The notes under the pieces: model-generated | What the model was told of the DNA's origin: nothing | The model's input: only the letters and a program-made list of their open reading frames with translations | Databases searched by the model: none | NCBI GenBank assembly: GCA_003290165.1 | Contig: QNQO01000653.1 | Location: 186,001 to 250,000, forward strand | Origin: Berberis thunbergii | Taxonomy: Eukaryota; Streptophyta; Magnoliopsida; Ranunculales; Berberidaceae | Length of the DNA: 64,000 nt | Direction: 5' to 3' | Translations under genes and position numbers: made by a program | In this document: piece by piece, positions 33,893 through 46,139 of the stretch | How the letters are laid out: the number at the start of each line of letters is the position of its first letter | Position numbering within the stretch: position 1 is the stretch's first letter

Positions 33893-36800
33893 TGTCACGC
33901 CTAGATTTTTGAGGAAACGAAAATCCTTTTATCCACGTAGGATTAGGATCATCTGATTCCCCAAAACTCGAGACGTAAAAATTTAAAAACAGAAACATTA
34001 GATAAAATTAACATAGACAAAAATTCTAACCGGGTAACTCTTTGAAGATGACTGTTCCATAAAAATAAATCGCCAAAAATGTCGCCCCAAAACTCTATAA
34101 TCTGAGAAATTCCAAAAGGCTACATTCCAATAAGAGCGTACCTAAGAAGCATAAACTTACTTGGGTCAGCGAGGTAGCTAGTATAAGTAATCTTCATCCT
34201 TATAAAATAAAATAATTTACATGATTTAACATGAAATTTCATAAATAAGAAAATAACACTTAAAGTCTTGTAGTTCCTCAACGAGGCAAACTTTACATAC
34301 TAATCACTTTTATCATGTTTAAAATATAAATTTATTTTACTAACACTTACAAAGTTGGTAAGTCCGACCTGCAGAAATTGTTAGTAGACTTACTATCCTG
34401 CACGAAACGGTTAGAAACAAACAGATAAAATTTGTAAGTTATCAATCCTCATAAATGCAATTTATTTTCAAACAACGATACAAATCATACTCATATTAGA
34501 CTATTATTAAAATATCAACGAAACACATTTTCTACCTTTAGGAAGACATAGTTCTCATTCAATGGTCGAATGAGCATTTAGTTTCTTCCCTTAAGGCAAT
34601 CATGCACATACACAAAAGTCTCGTTTCTTTTCCACAATCGCACTATTCTCCATGTGCCGAACACACCTCATTCAAGTGTGCATCCTTTGCCTTCGAAACC
34701 ACTCGGAGCGTACATGTTCCAAGTGCGTTGCCACATCGGGGAACATGTCATCTCACCCGAAGTTCGATCCATGACAAGCATCTCATAAATACTACACTTA
34801 CTACCGAACTCACATGGAACGGTGCACTGATATGCAAGCAAGTCTGCATACTCAAAATTACATCACACGTATACAAACAAGTCAGTATTTCTTCTTTTTT
34901 TCACATTTTTTTTCGGAGTTGTGGAAAAGAGCATAAAAAAATCAATTAAAACCCAAAACTCTTTTATGGTGACACTTTGTTAACCATAATATTAACTCAT
35001 TCTTTTGGGAAAACTAGCATTTTTCATAAATAAATTTTTCACAACACAACAGGGATCAAACCCAATCAATACGAGGATACTTCTTAACAAGTCAATTTGC
35101 ATATCATTCCAAACTACACAATAAGTACTAGTGCCAAAATCTTTAGTAGTCATTGCCTCCATTCGTGTATATGTAAATAAAAATAATTCGAACAATATAC
35201 AAAGAGTGTTGACAATTTGGACGTGAGTAATAACGTGTTCAACCCAAACAACACACACAATCATTATATATTTCCTATACCAAAAATATTGTATCCCCAC
35301 ATATTGAGTGTGCTTGAAGAAAACAAACATCAAGTCATCAACATTCTTCTACACGCATTACAACTCCATGGAAATAAATCAAACAAGATAATTCATTCAT
35401 AGAACAATCGAAATCTTTAACTCCACTACTCATTCCACATCCAAGGAAGTGTTAAGGAAGATGATCGATGCAACAATTCAAATCACACACTCCGAAGCAC
35501 TCAACTACAGTTTCACTACCCAACCAGAACCTAGTCAAACCTTTTCCAAGCCTTCCGACTTTTTAATCAATTTAAACAGCCCCCGACTCAGTTGTAACTA
35601 GCCTAGTTTTAGTCGCCAAATATTTGGGTAAATAACCCTCCAAACAATACCGAAATGAACAAGCAATCCTAATTAGACAGCTTGATAAGCCATCACTCAA
35701 ATGTACATAATTCTCACATTGTAACTCCAAATTAACTACCGTTAAGGGCTATAGAAAGTAGACACAAAAGAGGTTTCCAACCATATATAGCATACCCCCT
35801 GATTATGTCTGTAACATTACTGATTTTACAAAAAAATAGGTCATCTGTTAGCATTCGTCCAGATTTACCTCTTATCACTAAAACAAGTATATCTTTACGC
35901 ACAAAATTCAGATTGTGATACCGTAAAATCCTTTAGAAACAAGACTCCAACAATTTTTTTTTGATATATAGCATGTTACAGTACACTCTAAAGAACCCAA
36001 TCAAAACCATCATAGAAAAACTGCACAGAATCCAGACTGATAGAATACACAAACAAGTTTTAGCTCATAATTGAAAAATGTTTCCAACCTTGATTTCTCA
36101 AACTCCACTTCATCCCAAATATAATTTTCAAGCTTATTAGGTATAAAAAAAATTCATATCACGTACAAAAAAAATTTCCAGCCAAAAATATATGAAAAGA
36201 TAATGGAGGAAATCTCACTAATTTCTACCAAAACTTTTAGATACATGGATTTGTAAAATTCAATCAATGACATTTGTTTTTTCCTCGAGGGAGATTCAAC
36301 CGTTGGATAAACTCCAAATCAATGGTATATTTTTATATGTGTGTTATTAATCTATGGATTTAATATGAAGGTATTCTGATCTCTAGAAAGTCTCGATCCA
36401 CTAAAAATACTAAAACTGCGTAAAGTTGTATTTATTACAGGATTTAAATAAAAACCTAGTGTATGTTTTCTCTTTTAACTCGACCAATTCCTACGAAAAT
36501 ACAATAAAATTTTCATATTTTAGATTTATATTTGTATTAAACCCTAACCTTAATCAATTGATAAATCTAAGAAAATAAAAGAGAACGAAGAAGACTCACC
36601 GGTGTTAAGCATTATTTTTCTTCTTGTTTCACCCCTTTCCCCTAATTCTTTACGTAAGTTCCTCCCATTATTTTGTGTGTGTAAAAGAAAAGAATGAGGC
36701 TACATTTTTCCAACTCTATTATAAAGCTCAAAATAGGGTTTCCTAATTTTATTTTATTTTGCTAAATGTAAACACATTTTCTACTCATTTAACCACTAAA

Positions 36801-36894
36801 AATAAAAACAAGTTTTACACATAATAAAATTATAATACATTAAAATTTTATAAGTAAATATTATTTATATTTGTGTAATTAGGCGGGTATTACA
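33893..36894 (-). mobile_element. Solo LTR of the Tekay-like family inside the transposase gene
   Basis: A single 3.0 kb copy of the LTR seen at 387-3479 and 4398-7394, starting TGTCACGCC and ending GGTATTACA. Flanks GATCC (33888-33892) and AATCC (36895-36899) match at 4 of 5. No interior or second LTR is present, so unequal recombination removed the rest. It interrupts the OTU-like domain after its Cys box. Confidence 0.85.
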
Positions 36895-37407
36895 AATCCC
36901 AACTAAAATACTTGTTATTGAAGCAAGAGCACTAGAATAGAAGGCAAGGCTATTTCTATGATATAGGATAGAAATGTCATTTCTTAAGATCCCCCCCCCC
37001 CTCTTACCTTTTTTTTTTTTGGAAGAAAAAAATAGGACTATAGATTCTTGCAAAATTGATTGTTATGTTGTTAGAGCTTGCAGTGACTCGTTACTAGTGC
37101 ATCTTCGTTTGTTATGGAAACAAAGCACGACTTGTTTTCACTATGTTTATCAGCACCACATTTTGACTCAAGACGCGTATGTTTCATGGCACACTTGGCT
37201 CAGAGCAGTCACTATATCGTCCTGCATATGCAATCGAACTCACCATTGCCCCCTACAGTACCAACCTGATTGTGTCAAATGTTTCTTTTGGACCGCTTAT
37301 TGAAGAGTACTTTCGAGGTCCAGCTCGGTATTGGTGCGACGATGTTGAACAAGTTTAATCAAAAGAATAAGAAGAGCGCGAAGAAGTCGACCGAGGTGGT
37401 GACATAG
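36895..37407 (+). pseudogene. Probable 3' end of the MULE transposase-OTU gene
   Basis: After the solo LTR no clear OTU sequence resumes, but one frame near 37305-37407 ends FNQKNKKSAKKSTEVVT and a stop, a Lys-rich tail that suits the C-terminus of such a protein. The region between contains an 11-C run (36991-37001) and stops. The missing catalytic His of the OTU domain could not be located. This assignment rests mainly on position. Confidence 0.35.
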
Positions 37408-38800
37408 ACTGATTTGTTACCGTATATTTTTTTGTCAACGGAAGATTTGTATGTTTCGAAAATTTGTTAATATATTATACGGAATTTCACTCATATTACT
37501 TTGATATTTTGTTTATGTATGATGCGAGAATACGACTTTGCGAAATCAGTAAAAAAAATCAGATAAACATCATATAAAAAAGGTGGAAATGATCGTAAAA
37601 CATACAACAAGTAAGCTCAATCTAAGCCCATGAGACTTTCACATCGAGGTTTTAGGTCAAAAACATTAGAAAACTAAGTTTAAATTTGAATTACTTTTAA
37701 AAACTTCTAAATTTTCTGTTATTAGAAAAAATTGCAGGGTTTCAAGTCTGTTCGCAGTGAGCAATGCGACCAAACACACTAATATCGCATTGGCCACGAC
37801 AGAGGGACAATTTTTTTCCCAGATTTTTTACTGTTCGCACCATGGAATGAGAAAAGGTTGGTATAGTTTGCGGCTCATGCTGCACAGTATGAGGGATTCA
37901 TCGCAGCACAGACTGCGCATAAAGCAGGAACTTTCACATTCTATACTGCGAACAGTAAAAAAATTTGAAAAAAATTGCTTTTGCAGCAGCCACTGCGAGG
38001 TAGCCAAGATTTTTCGCAGCCCCCAGCCCCTAGTGCAACTAAACCTTGGTTCTACATCATGCCAAATGCGAACAGTAAAAAAAATTGTAAACCAAAGTTG
38101 TGTTCGTAGTGGTCCCTGCGACCAAACCCTGATTGTTCGCTGCAGGCGCTGCGAAGAAACATGGAACCTACGGCGCTCATAGTGCGACCAAGCTTGACTT
38201 CTACGTAGTGTCAAATGTGAACGGTACAATTTTTTTTGAAAAATGTTCTGTTGCAGTCACAAATGCAACTAAACCCTGATAGTTCACATTGTCCATTGCG
38301 AACAGTACAAATTCCTGCAAAATGTTTTTCAAATTTTGTTCTTAAACTTGGTTTTAAACTTAGGTTGTCCATAGGTTGGTTCTAGCTAATCTGATTATGC
38401 TCTCTACATCTTAGTCTTTGCAATTTATGAGATTAGTTAGTGGGATTTTGCTAGAGTTATTGCCTCAAAGGTTCAAAAATTTCTGCCAATTCCATTTCTA
38501 AAGTTGTTGTTCTTCTTTCCTTTTCTGATATTTTCTTTATGCTTCTTCTTCTTCTTTTTCTGAAGTTGTTGTTCTTCTTTCTTTTTTCTGATATTTTCTT
38601 ATGCTTGTTCTTCTTTGAAACAATGAAATTTTGTTCTTAAACTTAATTTCTGCCAATCATTCAAACATGATAGAACAATCTCTCGATTCTCATATCCACC
38701 ACTATGAATACATAGAATCCTTGAATAGAACATAATTAAGTGACAAGCTTTGAATAGGAAAATTAATTAACAAGCTTTGAATAAAATATAAATATTTAGT
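37408..38800. other. MULE spacer between the two convergent genes, with divergent tandem repeats
   Basis: At 37745-38320 the motifs GCGAACAGTAAAAAAA, TGCGACCAAACC and CTGATTGTTCGC recur in a diverged tandem pattern of about 120-150 bp. Two further local duplications follow: 38500-38630 (TTGTTGTTCTTCTTTC units) and 38690-38850 (GAATACATAGAATCCTTGAATAG twice). No gene. Confidence 0.55.
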
Positions 38801-40724
38801 TTACAAAATTCCTCCACCACCATGAATACATAGAATCCTTGAATAGAATAGAATTAACCGAACAAAACAAAATTTGTATCGCCTCCGAACATAGAATCTT
38901 GGTTCATGCCTCAACTTGGTTTTAACCTCACTTCCACCATCGCCAATTTCTCCACTAACAACACTAGTGTGAATGTCAGGCTCTTCTTCCGCTTGTTCCA
39001 CGGTAACTGGCATAAACATTACATCTAGCAAATCTCGTATTCTATTTTGTCAGCTAAGCAAAATTAACTTGTCGACGTTTACCCCTTCTTCAATGGAGGC
39101 GTTGATCATGTCCCAGGAATGAGCAATAGCAATTTCCTACGGTGAAACATTAGATGTTAGTGCAAACCATGTAAATATTTTAAAATACGTAAAGGTAAAA
39201 TGTTTGTACTTACCCTCTTATTTGAAATAAACAAATGTTTTCTTAGGGGAAAACTTATCCTCTTGTTTGGTGGTTGTACGCATGGATTGAAAATGCGATG
39301 AACCAGTTCAAGTAATCCATTGCACTATCCTATGGCAGCTTCGCGTTGGCACCTTGTTGGTTAGGTGGCACGACATTATACTGTCACCTTCGAGCAAATA
39401 AAGCCAACACCTCATACTGGACGAAATAGTGTTTGCCAGATCGAACTTTATTCTTCCTTTTGGCTTGGATTGGATGGACTGAGATGACTTGTACCTTTCC
39501 CATTCTTCTCATAACTCTATCGGGATGATAGGGTTATTTTATATCAAGGCACAACAACCATCCCATAAACCATGTGATGGTATGAAGGGGAGTGTTTCTC
39601 TTGGACTCCACGTAAGGGTCCTAAAGTACCTGCGAATTATAATAATTGAGTTATTAATATATGACACATACAAAATATTATTTAACTTAAAGATGCATTT
39701 TTACCTCTTCAAGAGCCAAGTCATCGAGAAGCTCCCTAAGAGTGATAATTTGTTCGTCCAAAACCCCTATAATTTGTGGGGGTTCCCACTTAGCTATGGT
39801 GGGGAGTCCACAACTGTTTTGCATTACCCCATAGTCTAAAGTGGTCATATATCCATGCCTATACAAGAAAACAACATAAACAAAGATTATAAAATTACTA
39901 TATATTATGAGGGTAACTGGATTTTTTTGTTTTTAAAACATACCTCCAAAAGAGGCAAATATCCAGCAATTTGTCTAGTTTCATCTCTGTTAGCGCTGCC
40001 CAACTGACAAAACAAAAGTGTCAAACCTGTTACGCCCCATGCATACTTGTTAACATCAGCCACATCCATCGGTATCTTCAAATATTCAATATGATTCATT
40101 GTTCCATTTTTATCGGCAAATAGAGTCATATCCAGAAGAAACAACAAGTAACCCCTATACATTTGTTGTTTCATTTCAATGGAATTAGCGTATGTGGCTT
40201 GTCTACAACAGTGGTTATGAATAAACCTCATTTCCACAAATTTTCCATGCTTCTTGACATGGGCCTTTGCTTCTTTACTTTCAATCCCCAAACCATCCAC
40301 CAATAATGCAACACATTCATCTACCGTCACTGCAGTCGTCATTCTAACCGACTTACCAAGAATCGGCAAATGAGTTATACTGTAAACATCGTCCAAGGTG
40401 ATGGTCATCTCTTCAAAAGGTAGGTGAAAAGTGTTGGTCACAGATTGCCAACGCTCCGCGAAAGCACAAATTGTCACATTATCAGAACGTACCTTATGAT
40501 ATTTAACCAAGGGATACAGACCACTATTGTAGACTGATAGTCACATAATTATTACATAATATACCCCTTAATTTATACATGTTAGTGTTTCGATTATTAT
40601 ATTTTATAGTAATTATTTCGTTTTCATATCTTTGTAGGAATTTGAGCGTAAACGATGAAATCAGATTAAAGCGGCAAGTTAAGGAACGACAATTAGTCGA
40701 TTCCAATGGTGGTATAAAGCAATC

Positions 40725-40818
40725 ACAAAACCTAAACCTAAACCTAATTCATACCCTAAACCCGAAACCTAATTCATACCCTAAAACCAATTCATACCCT
40801 AAAACCAAACCCAAACCT
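40725..40818. repeat. CCTAAA/CCTAATTCATA short repeat cluster in the solo LTR
   Basis: Several CCTAAACCTAAACC and ACCCTAAAACCAATTCAT phrases. It resembles a telomere repeat loosely, but the units are irregular and mixed with TTCATA, so it is a local simple repeat. Confidence 0.7.
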
Positions 40819-41039
40819 AATCCTTCTCCTACCCTCATTGTTGAATCATTCCCTCATTCCATCCCTATTCATCTTGATTATTCTTTATAAATAGAGGAGG
40901 ATAGGGTAAGAATGGGGGGAGGAGGAAGAGAAGGGAAAAGAGGAGAATTAGAAATCAAAACCTCTTCCTCAATGGAGATTTCCTCAAAGGAGCTCCTCTC
41001 TCAAAGGTGATTCACAATCACCCTCACCACTCATCCATC

Positions 41040-41480
41040 TCTCACTCACTCAGCACACAGTCACCTCGCCACCACAGCCACCTCGCCATCGCCACCACCG
41101 AGCTCCGCAACCGCCACCGTCACCACCGAGCTCCGCAACCGCCACCGTCACCACCGTGAAACAGGGGTGTGACAACCCTGTTTCACGTCCAATTTTCACT
41201 CCACCACCACTCTCTGCTCCTCTCCCCTGTCCACACAACCGCCACCATCTCTGCACGAGTCCCACCACCACAACCTCCGCACGAAAAGCCGCGACAGAAC
41301 CACCGCAACCACGCCACGACAGAGCCTGTTTCGCCTCGTGACAGAGCCTGTTTCGCCTCGCCACAGAGCGTCTTCCTCCCTCTCTCTGTCCTCTCTTCGT
41401 CCAGGCCCCAAACCATCTCTCCGCCACCGGAAAACCACCACAAACAGAGCCGCACCGCGGCGCACCACCGTCACGACTGG
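41040..41480. repeat. GC-rich CCACC/GCCACC low-complexity stretch
   Basis: CGAGCTCCGCAACCGCCACC occurs twice in tandem near 41098-41154, followed by proline-codon-rich DNA open in several frames on both strands. The many open frames reflect composition, not genes. Confidence 0.6.
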
Positions 41481-43146
41481 AAGCAAAAACAGGGAGTCCC
41501 CTCCCGATTTCTCTCTGTTTATTTGTGCTGTTTTCTTGGTGTTTCCTCACCTTTTCTGGTCTTTCGCAGGTTCTGGAGATGATTTGAGGTTGAGGACGGT
41601 CGCGAGGAGCGAGAACGATGCCGAGAACCGCGCTGGAGAAGACGACCGGAGCGCGTGGGTACTGTAGCAGTACTGTAGCAGGGCGGGAGAAAGAGTCAAA
41701 TTCGATTTATTTTGGCTATTTGCACCCCCATTTCTGTAAGAGCCACCACAAGCTGTTTGGAACAATTTTCTCGGGATTCGTGTCGGACCACTTGCTGACC
41801 TGCTGAGTGCCACCACATCGAGTTTGTGACGAACTAAATGGATTGTATAAATTAATTTGATTCATTTTACTGAATTGTGTACTTAATTGTTAATTGCAAC
41901 TTATTTCTGAATTTTTGATAAATTGCTTTCACCTTGCATGTTCGAGTAATTAAACTTGATATGCTTGGTAGTTAGAATTACCCTTTATCAATATTCAAAG
42001 CATGTGCTAAAAATATTAAGCTAAAACTTTGATTAAGTGTGCCCTAAAAAGACACTTAATACTTTGTAAAAGCGTATTTGCTTGAAATACTTTGTTAAGG
42101 TTTAAAAGAACATGATATAATTTAAATTGGATTTTAACGATCACATATTCGGTGTAAGCAAGGGATTCTCATCCCTAAAGCTTCTCGTAAATTCAGTAAT
42201 TTAGATTAAATAATTTTGCTAACTCATTGGTGAGTCCAAGCCCACAAAAATCCATCTCATCTATCTTTTATTTTTCTTATTTTAATTTATTTTTAGTTTA
42301 GATTTAAAAATGTTGTAACCCCATTTCCTATAAATTAGTTTAATTAAATTCTAAAATTTCAATTGCATCCACCTTCTTCGTGGGATCGACCCGTACTTGC
42401 CGTTGTCTACCAGTTAGGCACCGTGCACTTGCGGTTATTACAAGTGGGTTAAATTAACCTATTAATTTAGGTTAGTTAAATCCGCATCATAGACCATTCT
42501 TTTTACATCCCTCGACTCTTTTTTCAAATCCCAATCAATGAAGTTCCTATATTGACGTCGACACCGCAATGCGCTTAGTTCTTAAATACAAGAAACATAT
42601 ACATTAAGTAATTTGATGTCCAAATATATATAAATAACGCGCTTATATAATTTAACCAACTAAAAATATTGACTTACCGGCTCACCATCCCAAATTGCAC
42701 GAGAAATATGACCATGGTAATCGACTAATGTGGAACAATCCACAGGACCACCGAGATAAAAATATCGTCTGGATTCTTCTTTTTCATTACCCTTCTCCCC
42801 TGCTTTCTCTTCTTTTCCTGCTTTCTCCTCATCACTTGCTTCCTCTTCTAACTCCTCATCTTGATGTCCAACACCCGCACCACTCGAACCTCCTTACCCT
42901 TGTGATTAGGCTTGACTTTACGATACAACTACTCGTCTGTATGCTTCATGAGGATCTATTTGAATCCCCATTTGCTCCTCTCTCATCTTCCTCCTTACTT
43001 CTTTGTCCATATTTGGTTCATTTCTTAATTTTTTTTCGTTCTTCTACCATATATTTGCCCTTTTCTGCTCTCTGTTTTCGAACAGACACTGTCATGGGTC
43101 GTCTTCTACCTCTATCACCTACATCATCCCCACCAACAAAAGACAT

Positions 43147-43866
43147 GATAAAGCTTCAAATAAAATGAAACAAATACTTCAAGACAATTTTTTTGTACAA
43201 TATTTTATTAATTTTAAAGCAATACTATAGCCAATTTGGATGTAAACAACAATATATATCTCATTTCTCTACATTCTAATAAGAAAAATACCAATTTGGA
43301 GACCTAGAAAAATACCAACATTATATACCTCAGCACTATTGCAAAAAAACATAAAGAATTTTACTTTAAACATGAAAACAAATACACAAAAGCAAACAAT
43401 GGATGTTTCACATACAATCCAAACAAAAATCTTAAACCCAAAGAAAAACTCACTTACCGAAGAGTTTGAGTGCAAGAGATGATCGTTTTGCAAGAGATTT
43501 TCGAACCAAACAAACTGTTTTTCAGCTTTTAGGTTTTGGAGAAGATCGTTTTGCAAGAGTTTAAGGGTTTCGATTTTGAAAAGGTTTTTGAGAGATTTTC
43601 GAGGGAGATGAAGGAGATTTGCAAGGGATTTCAGTGTGGGGAGAGAGATTTGGAAGGAATTTGAATGTGGGAGAGGGAGGAACCGTTGTGGGAAAGGGAA
43701 GAATTCTTGGTTTGAAAGGAGTGAGGGAGAAAAAAGGTTGAAAATGTTGGGTTTTTGTTTATATAGGTGGTGTGAGAGAGTATGTGGTGTGAGAAAGTAA
43801 TTAGGTGGTGTAGGAGAGTAGATTGGTGTGAGAGAGACGAATTGGTGGTGCGAGGTAGTCGTTGGC
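43147..43866 (-). other. MULE subterminal region upstream of the PMD gene, with right TIR
   Basis: Contains the right terminal inverted repeat (43818-43866). Minus-strand CACACCACC-rich repeats match the left subterminal region near 30990-31060. An open minus frame at 43886-43269 runs out of the element and is composition-driven (CTC/TTC-rich), so it is not called as a gene; it may be leader or promoter for PMD. Confidence 0.6.
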
Positions 43867-43952
43867 ATTATATAACTATTATTCATAAGGTGCTAGTATC
43901 TTAAACACAAAAAAGAACTCACAAAAACTAGATTAGTGCATTCACATGACTT

Positions 43953-43969
43953 CCCCCCCCCCCCCCCCC
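43953..43969. repeat. Poly-C run of 17
   Basis: Seventeen C in a row between the MULE and the next gypsy LTR; one of four such tracts in the window. Confidence 0.9.
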
Positions 43970-44044
43970 TCATTCCTTCTCTTTTCTTCTTCCTCTTGAA
44001 TTTGATTGTTTACAACGAATCTAAGCTAGACTGGACTCGGTTAC

Positions 44045-46129
44045 TATCACTCCTTGACTTTTGAGAAAATGAAAAGTTCTTATATCCACGTAGGATTAGG
44101 ATTATCCACTTCCCTAAAACTTGGGATGTGAAAATTTAACAATAAAAACATTAAATAAATACAAATTAACATAAATATAAATTCTAACCAAGTTAACTCT
44201 TTGGAAATTTTGTCCCACAAGTAAACCTCTCATATTGCCGCCTCAACAACTTTCTAACCTTTGAAAGGCTAAATGGCTACGTTCCAATAAGAACGTATCC
44301 AAGAAGTGTAAACTTACTTGAGTCAGTGAGGTAGCTGGTATGAGTTATCTTCATCCTTATAAATAAAATAGTTAACATACTTTAACATGAAAATTTCATA
44401 AACAATAAAATAACACTCAAAGTCTTGTAGTTCTTCAACGAGGCAAACATTTCATACTACTAAGTTTTATCATGCTTAAAATATACATTTATTTTACCAA
44501 CACTTACAAAGTGAAGGTCGAACGTGGTAAGTCTGACCTATAAAAAATTATTAGTAGACTTACCATCCTGCACGTTACATTTAGAAATAAATGAATAAAA
44601 TTTGTAATTTATCGGTCATCATAAATACAATTTATTTTTAAATAAATACAAATCATACTCATAATCACCATTATTTAAATGTCAACAAAATATATTTTAC
44701 CTTAAGGAAGACATGTAGTTCTCAGAATGAACATTTAGTTTCTTCCATTATGGCAATCATGCACATACACAAAAATTCTGCTTCTTTTCCACAATCGCAC
44801 TACCCTCCTTGTGTCAAACACACCTCACCCAAGTGTGTCTCCCTTGCCTTCAAAATCACTCGAAGCAAACATGTTCTAAGTGGGGTGCCACATCGAGGAA
44901 CATGTCATCTCACCTGAAGTTCGATCTATGGCAAAAAAAATTCTAAAAACTACACATACTAGCGAACTCACATGAAACGACGTACTGATATACAAGCAAG
45001 TCTGCATATCCAAAATTTATATCACACGTATACAAGCAAGTCTATAAATTTTTTATTTTTTTTGGAGTTGTGGAAAATAACATATAAAAAACATTAACTA
45101 CGTGTTTGGTGGGTAATAGTAAAGTGCCAAAACGAACAACTCCAAATATAGTGCATAAAAATGTTAAATATTAAATGTCAAAGTGAACAACACCAAATAT
45201 AATGCATAACAGTAAATTCATTAGCATAAAAATTATACCAAATATAGTGCATAAAAATTTAAATTATATGGCCTTGATTCACATTTCTATTGGGATTGAG
45301 ATGGTGATGTCATGTGCATCACATCCCAACCTAAGTCATGTCAAATTCTCTACCATTAAATCACACTATACTTATCACCAAAAAGGTAATTCAACTTTTG
45401 ACTTTGATTCCAAAAAGGTAATTCAACTCACAGATACAAGTGTGCACTAATTGATGACATCTGTCAATCACAATTGTAGAGGTAAAGCTATTACAGAGGA
45501 TATGTAAAATTTCAAGTATTTCTGATTTCAACACCGCATTGGCAGACGAACCCCATACTCACATTGTTTCATTCGGTACGGACTAGTATGATAAAAACAT
45601 TAAGATAAATGTTTCAAAGTACTATCTTCATCAGTTAAACAAAAATACTGCAAATAGTCTATCTGACATGATAGGAATGATGACACACACTAATCTATAG
45701 TGACACGAGGATGATGACGCGGGGATGATGACACACATCATAATAGATATAATCAAAACAGATTATTCAAAATATGTTGTATAATCAAATCAATACAAAA
45801 TAGAGAAAGATCATTAGAGTTTTACTTACTATTTTGTCGAAAATCACAAAGTTGAAGCAAACTTTTCCTCTTCGCCTCCTTTTCTTCTACGTTAATTTTT
45901 TTTTCTCTGTTTGTGCATGCAAAGGAGGAAGTGGCTAGGGTTTTATTAAGAAAATTTAGTTTGGGTTTTTAGCTAATGTTCGCTAAACGCGCCCACCCTA
46001 TCTACTATTTTATCCACCACAACCTAAGTCCTAATTAATATTATATTAGCAAGTAATTTATATATGTATACATTATCATATAATTAAATAATAACATTAT
46101 ATTAGCAAGTAATTAGGTAGGGTATTATA
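44045..46129 (-). repeat. 3' LTR of the Tekay-like remnant
   Basis: Aligns with 387-3479 but is shorter (about 2.1 kb) and more diverged; the terminal TGTCACGCC is here TATCACTCC and the other end is TATTATA instead of TATTACA. Next to it on minus, TCTCGGGACGAGATTATTTT leads into the LTR, the usual 3' junction of this family. Confidence 0.75.
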
Positions 46130-46139
46130 ATATACCCTC

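Larger units (their letters stand above)
40535..42489. mobile_element. Solo LTR (1955 bp) inserted into PMD exon 2, perfect 5-bp target duplication
   Basis: Ends TGATAGTCAC...CCGCATCA with inverted TGAT/ATCA. TAGAC lies on both sides (40530-40534, 42490-42494). If one TAGAC and the LTR are ignored, the PMD frame runs on without a break. The right part (GGGATCGACCCGTACTTG, then GTGCACTTGCGGTTATTACA) resembles the ends of long plant gypsy LTRs such as Athila, from memory; the family is not certain. Inside are CCTAAA-type short repeats (40730-40815) and a GC-rich CACC/GCCACC stretch (41040-41480). Confidence 0.85.
38801..43146 (-). pseudogene. Plant mobile domain (PMD) gene of the MULE, five or more exons, interrupted by a solo LTR
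   Basis: Exon 1 (43146-42678): Met start, a basic then Glu-rich segment and VDYHGHISRAIWDGEP before a GTAAGT donor. Exon 2 (about 42565-42490, continuing 40534-39944 after the LTR): RNFIDWDLKKESRD, then GLYPLVKY, FAERWQSVTNTFHLPFEEMT and ITLDDVYSITHLPILGKSV, the hallmark start of the PMD fold (PF10536; MAIN/MAIL-like). Exon 3 (39858-39715): LRELLDDLALEE. Exon 4 (39629-39214): DPYVE and PDRVMRRMGKVQV. Exon 5 (39136-38801). Borders are GT/AG. Stops in exons 1, 3 and 4 look like Q/W codon decay (CAA to TAA, TGG to TAG), plus a frameshift in exon 1. PMD proteins are known both as host silencing factors and inside MULEs and gypsy elements. Confidence 0.85.
30972..43866. mobile_element. Autonomous-type Mutator-like element (MULE), 12.9 kb with nested solo LTRs
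   Basis: Left end GGTAATGACTACCTCGCACC and right end, reversed, GCCAACGACTACCTCGCACC; the shared core GACTACCTCGCACCACCA is 18 identical bases, with weaker similarity further in. Both outer flanks carry the same 9-mer, ATTATATAA (30963-30971 and 43867-43875), the duplication size typical of Mutator. Inside are a FAR1/MULE transposase with an OTU-like domain (plus) and a plant-mobile-domain gene (minus), converging. Two solo LTRs (33893-36894 and 40535-42489) inserted later; without them the element is about 7.9 kb. All its genes are decayed. Confidence 0.9.

Noticed and set aside
37757..38229. Overlapping 130-140 codon frames on both strands
   Set aside because: They follow the diverged tandem array; no domain and no splice context.
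40725..40818. Possible interstitial telomere repeat
   Set aside because: Units are CCTAAA mixed with TTCATA and not regular CCCTAAA; better as a local simple repeat in the LTR.
41050..41667. Several overlapping open frames on both strands in GC-rich DNA
   Set aside because: Explained by CCACC/GCC low-complexity within the solo LTR; frames are open in many phases at once and have no domain.
43269..43886. 205-codon minus frame at the right end of the MULE
   Set aside because: It runs through the TIR and target duplication, is made of CACACC/CTC-type repeats and has no recognisable domain.
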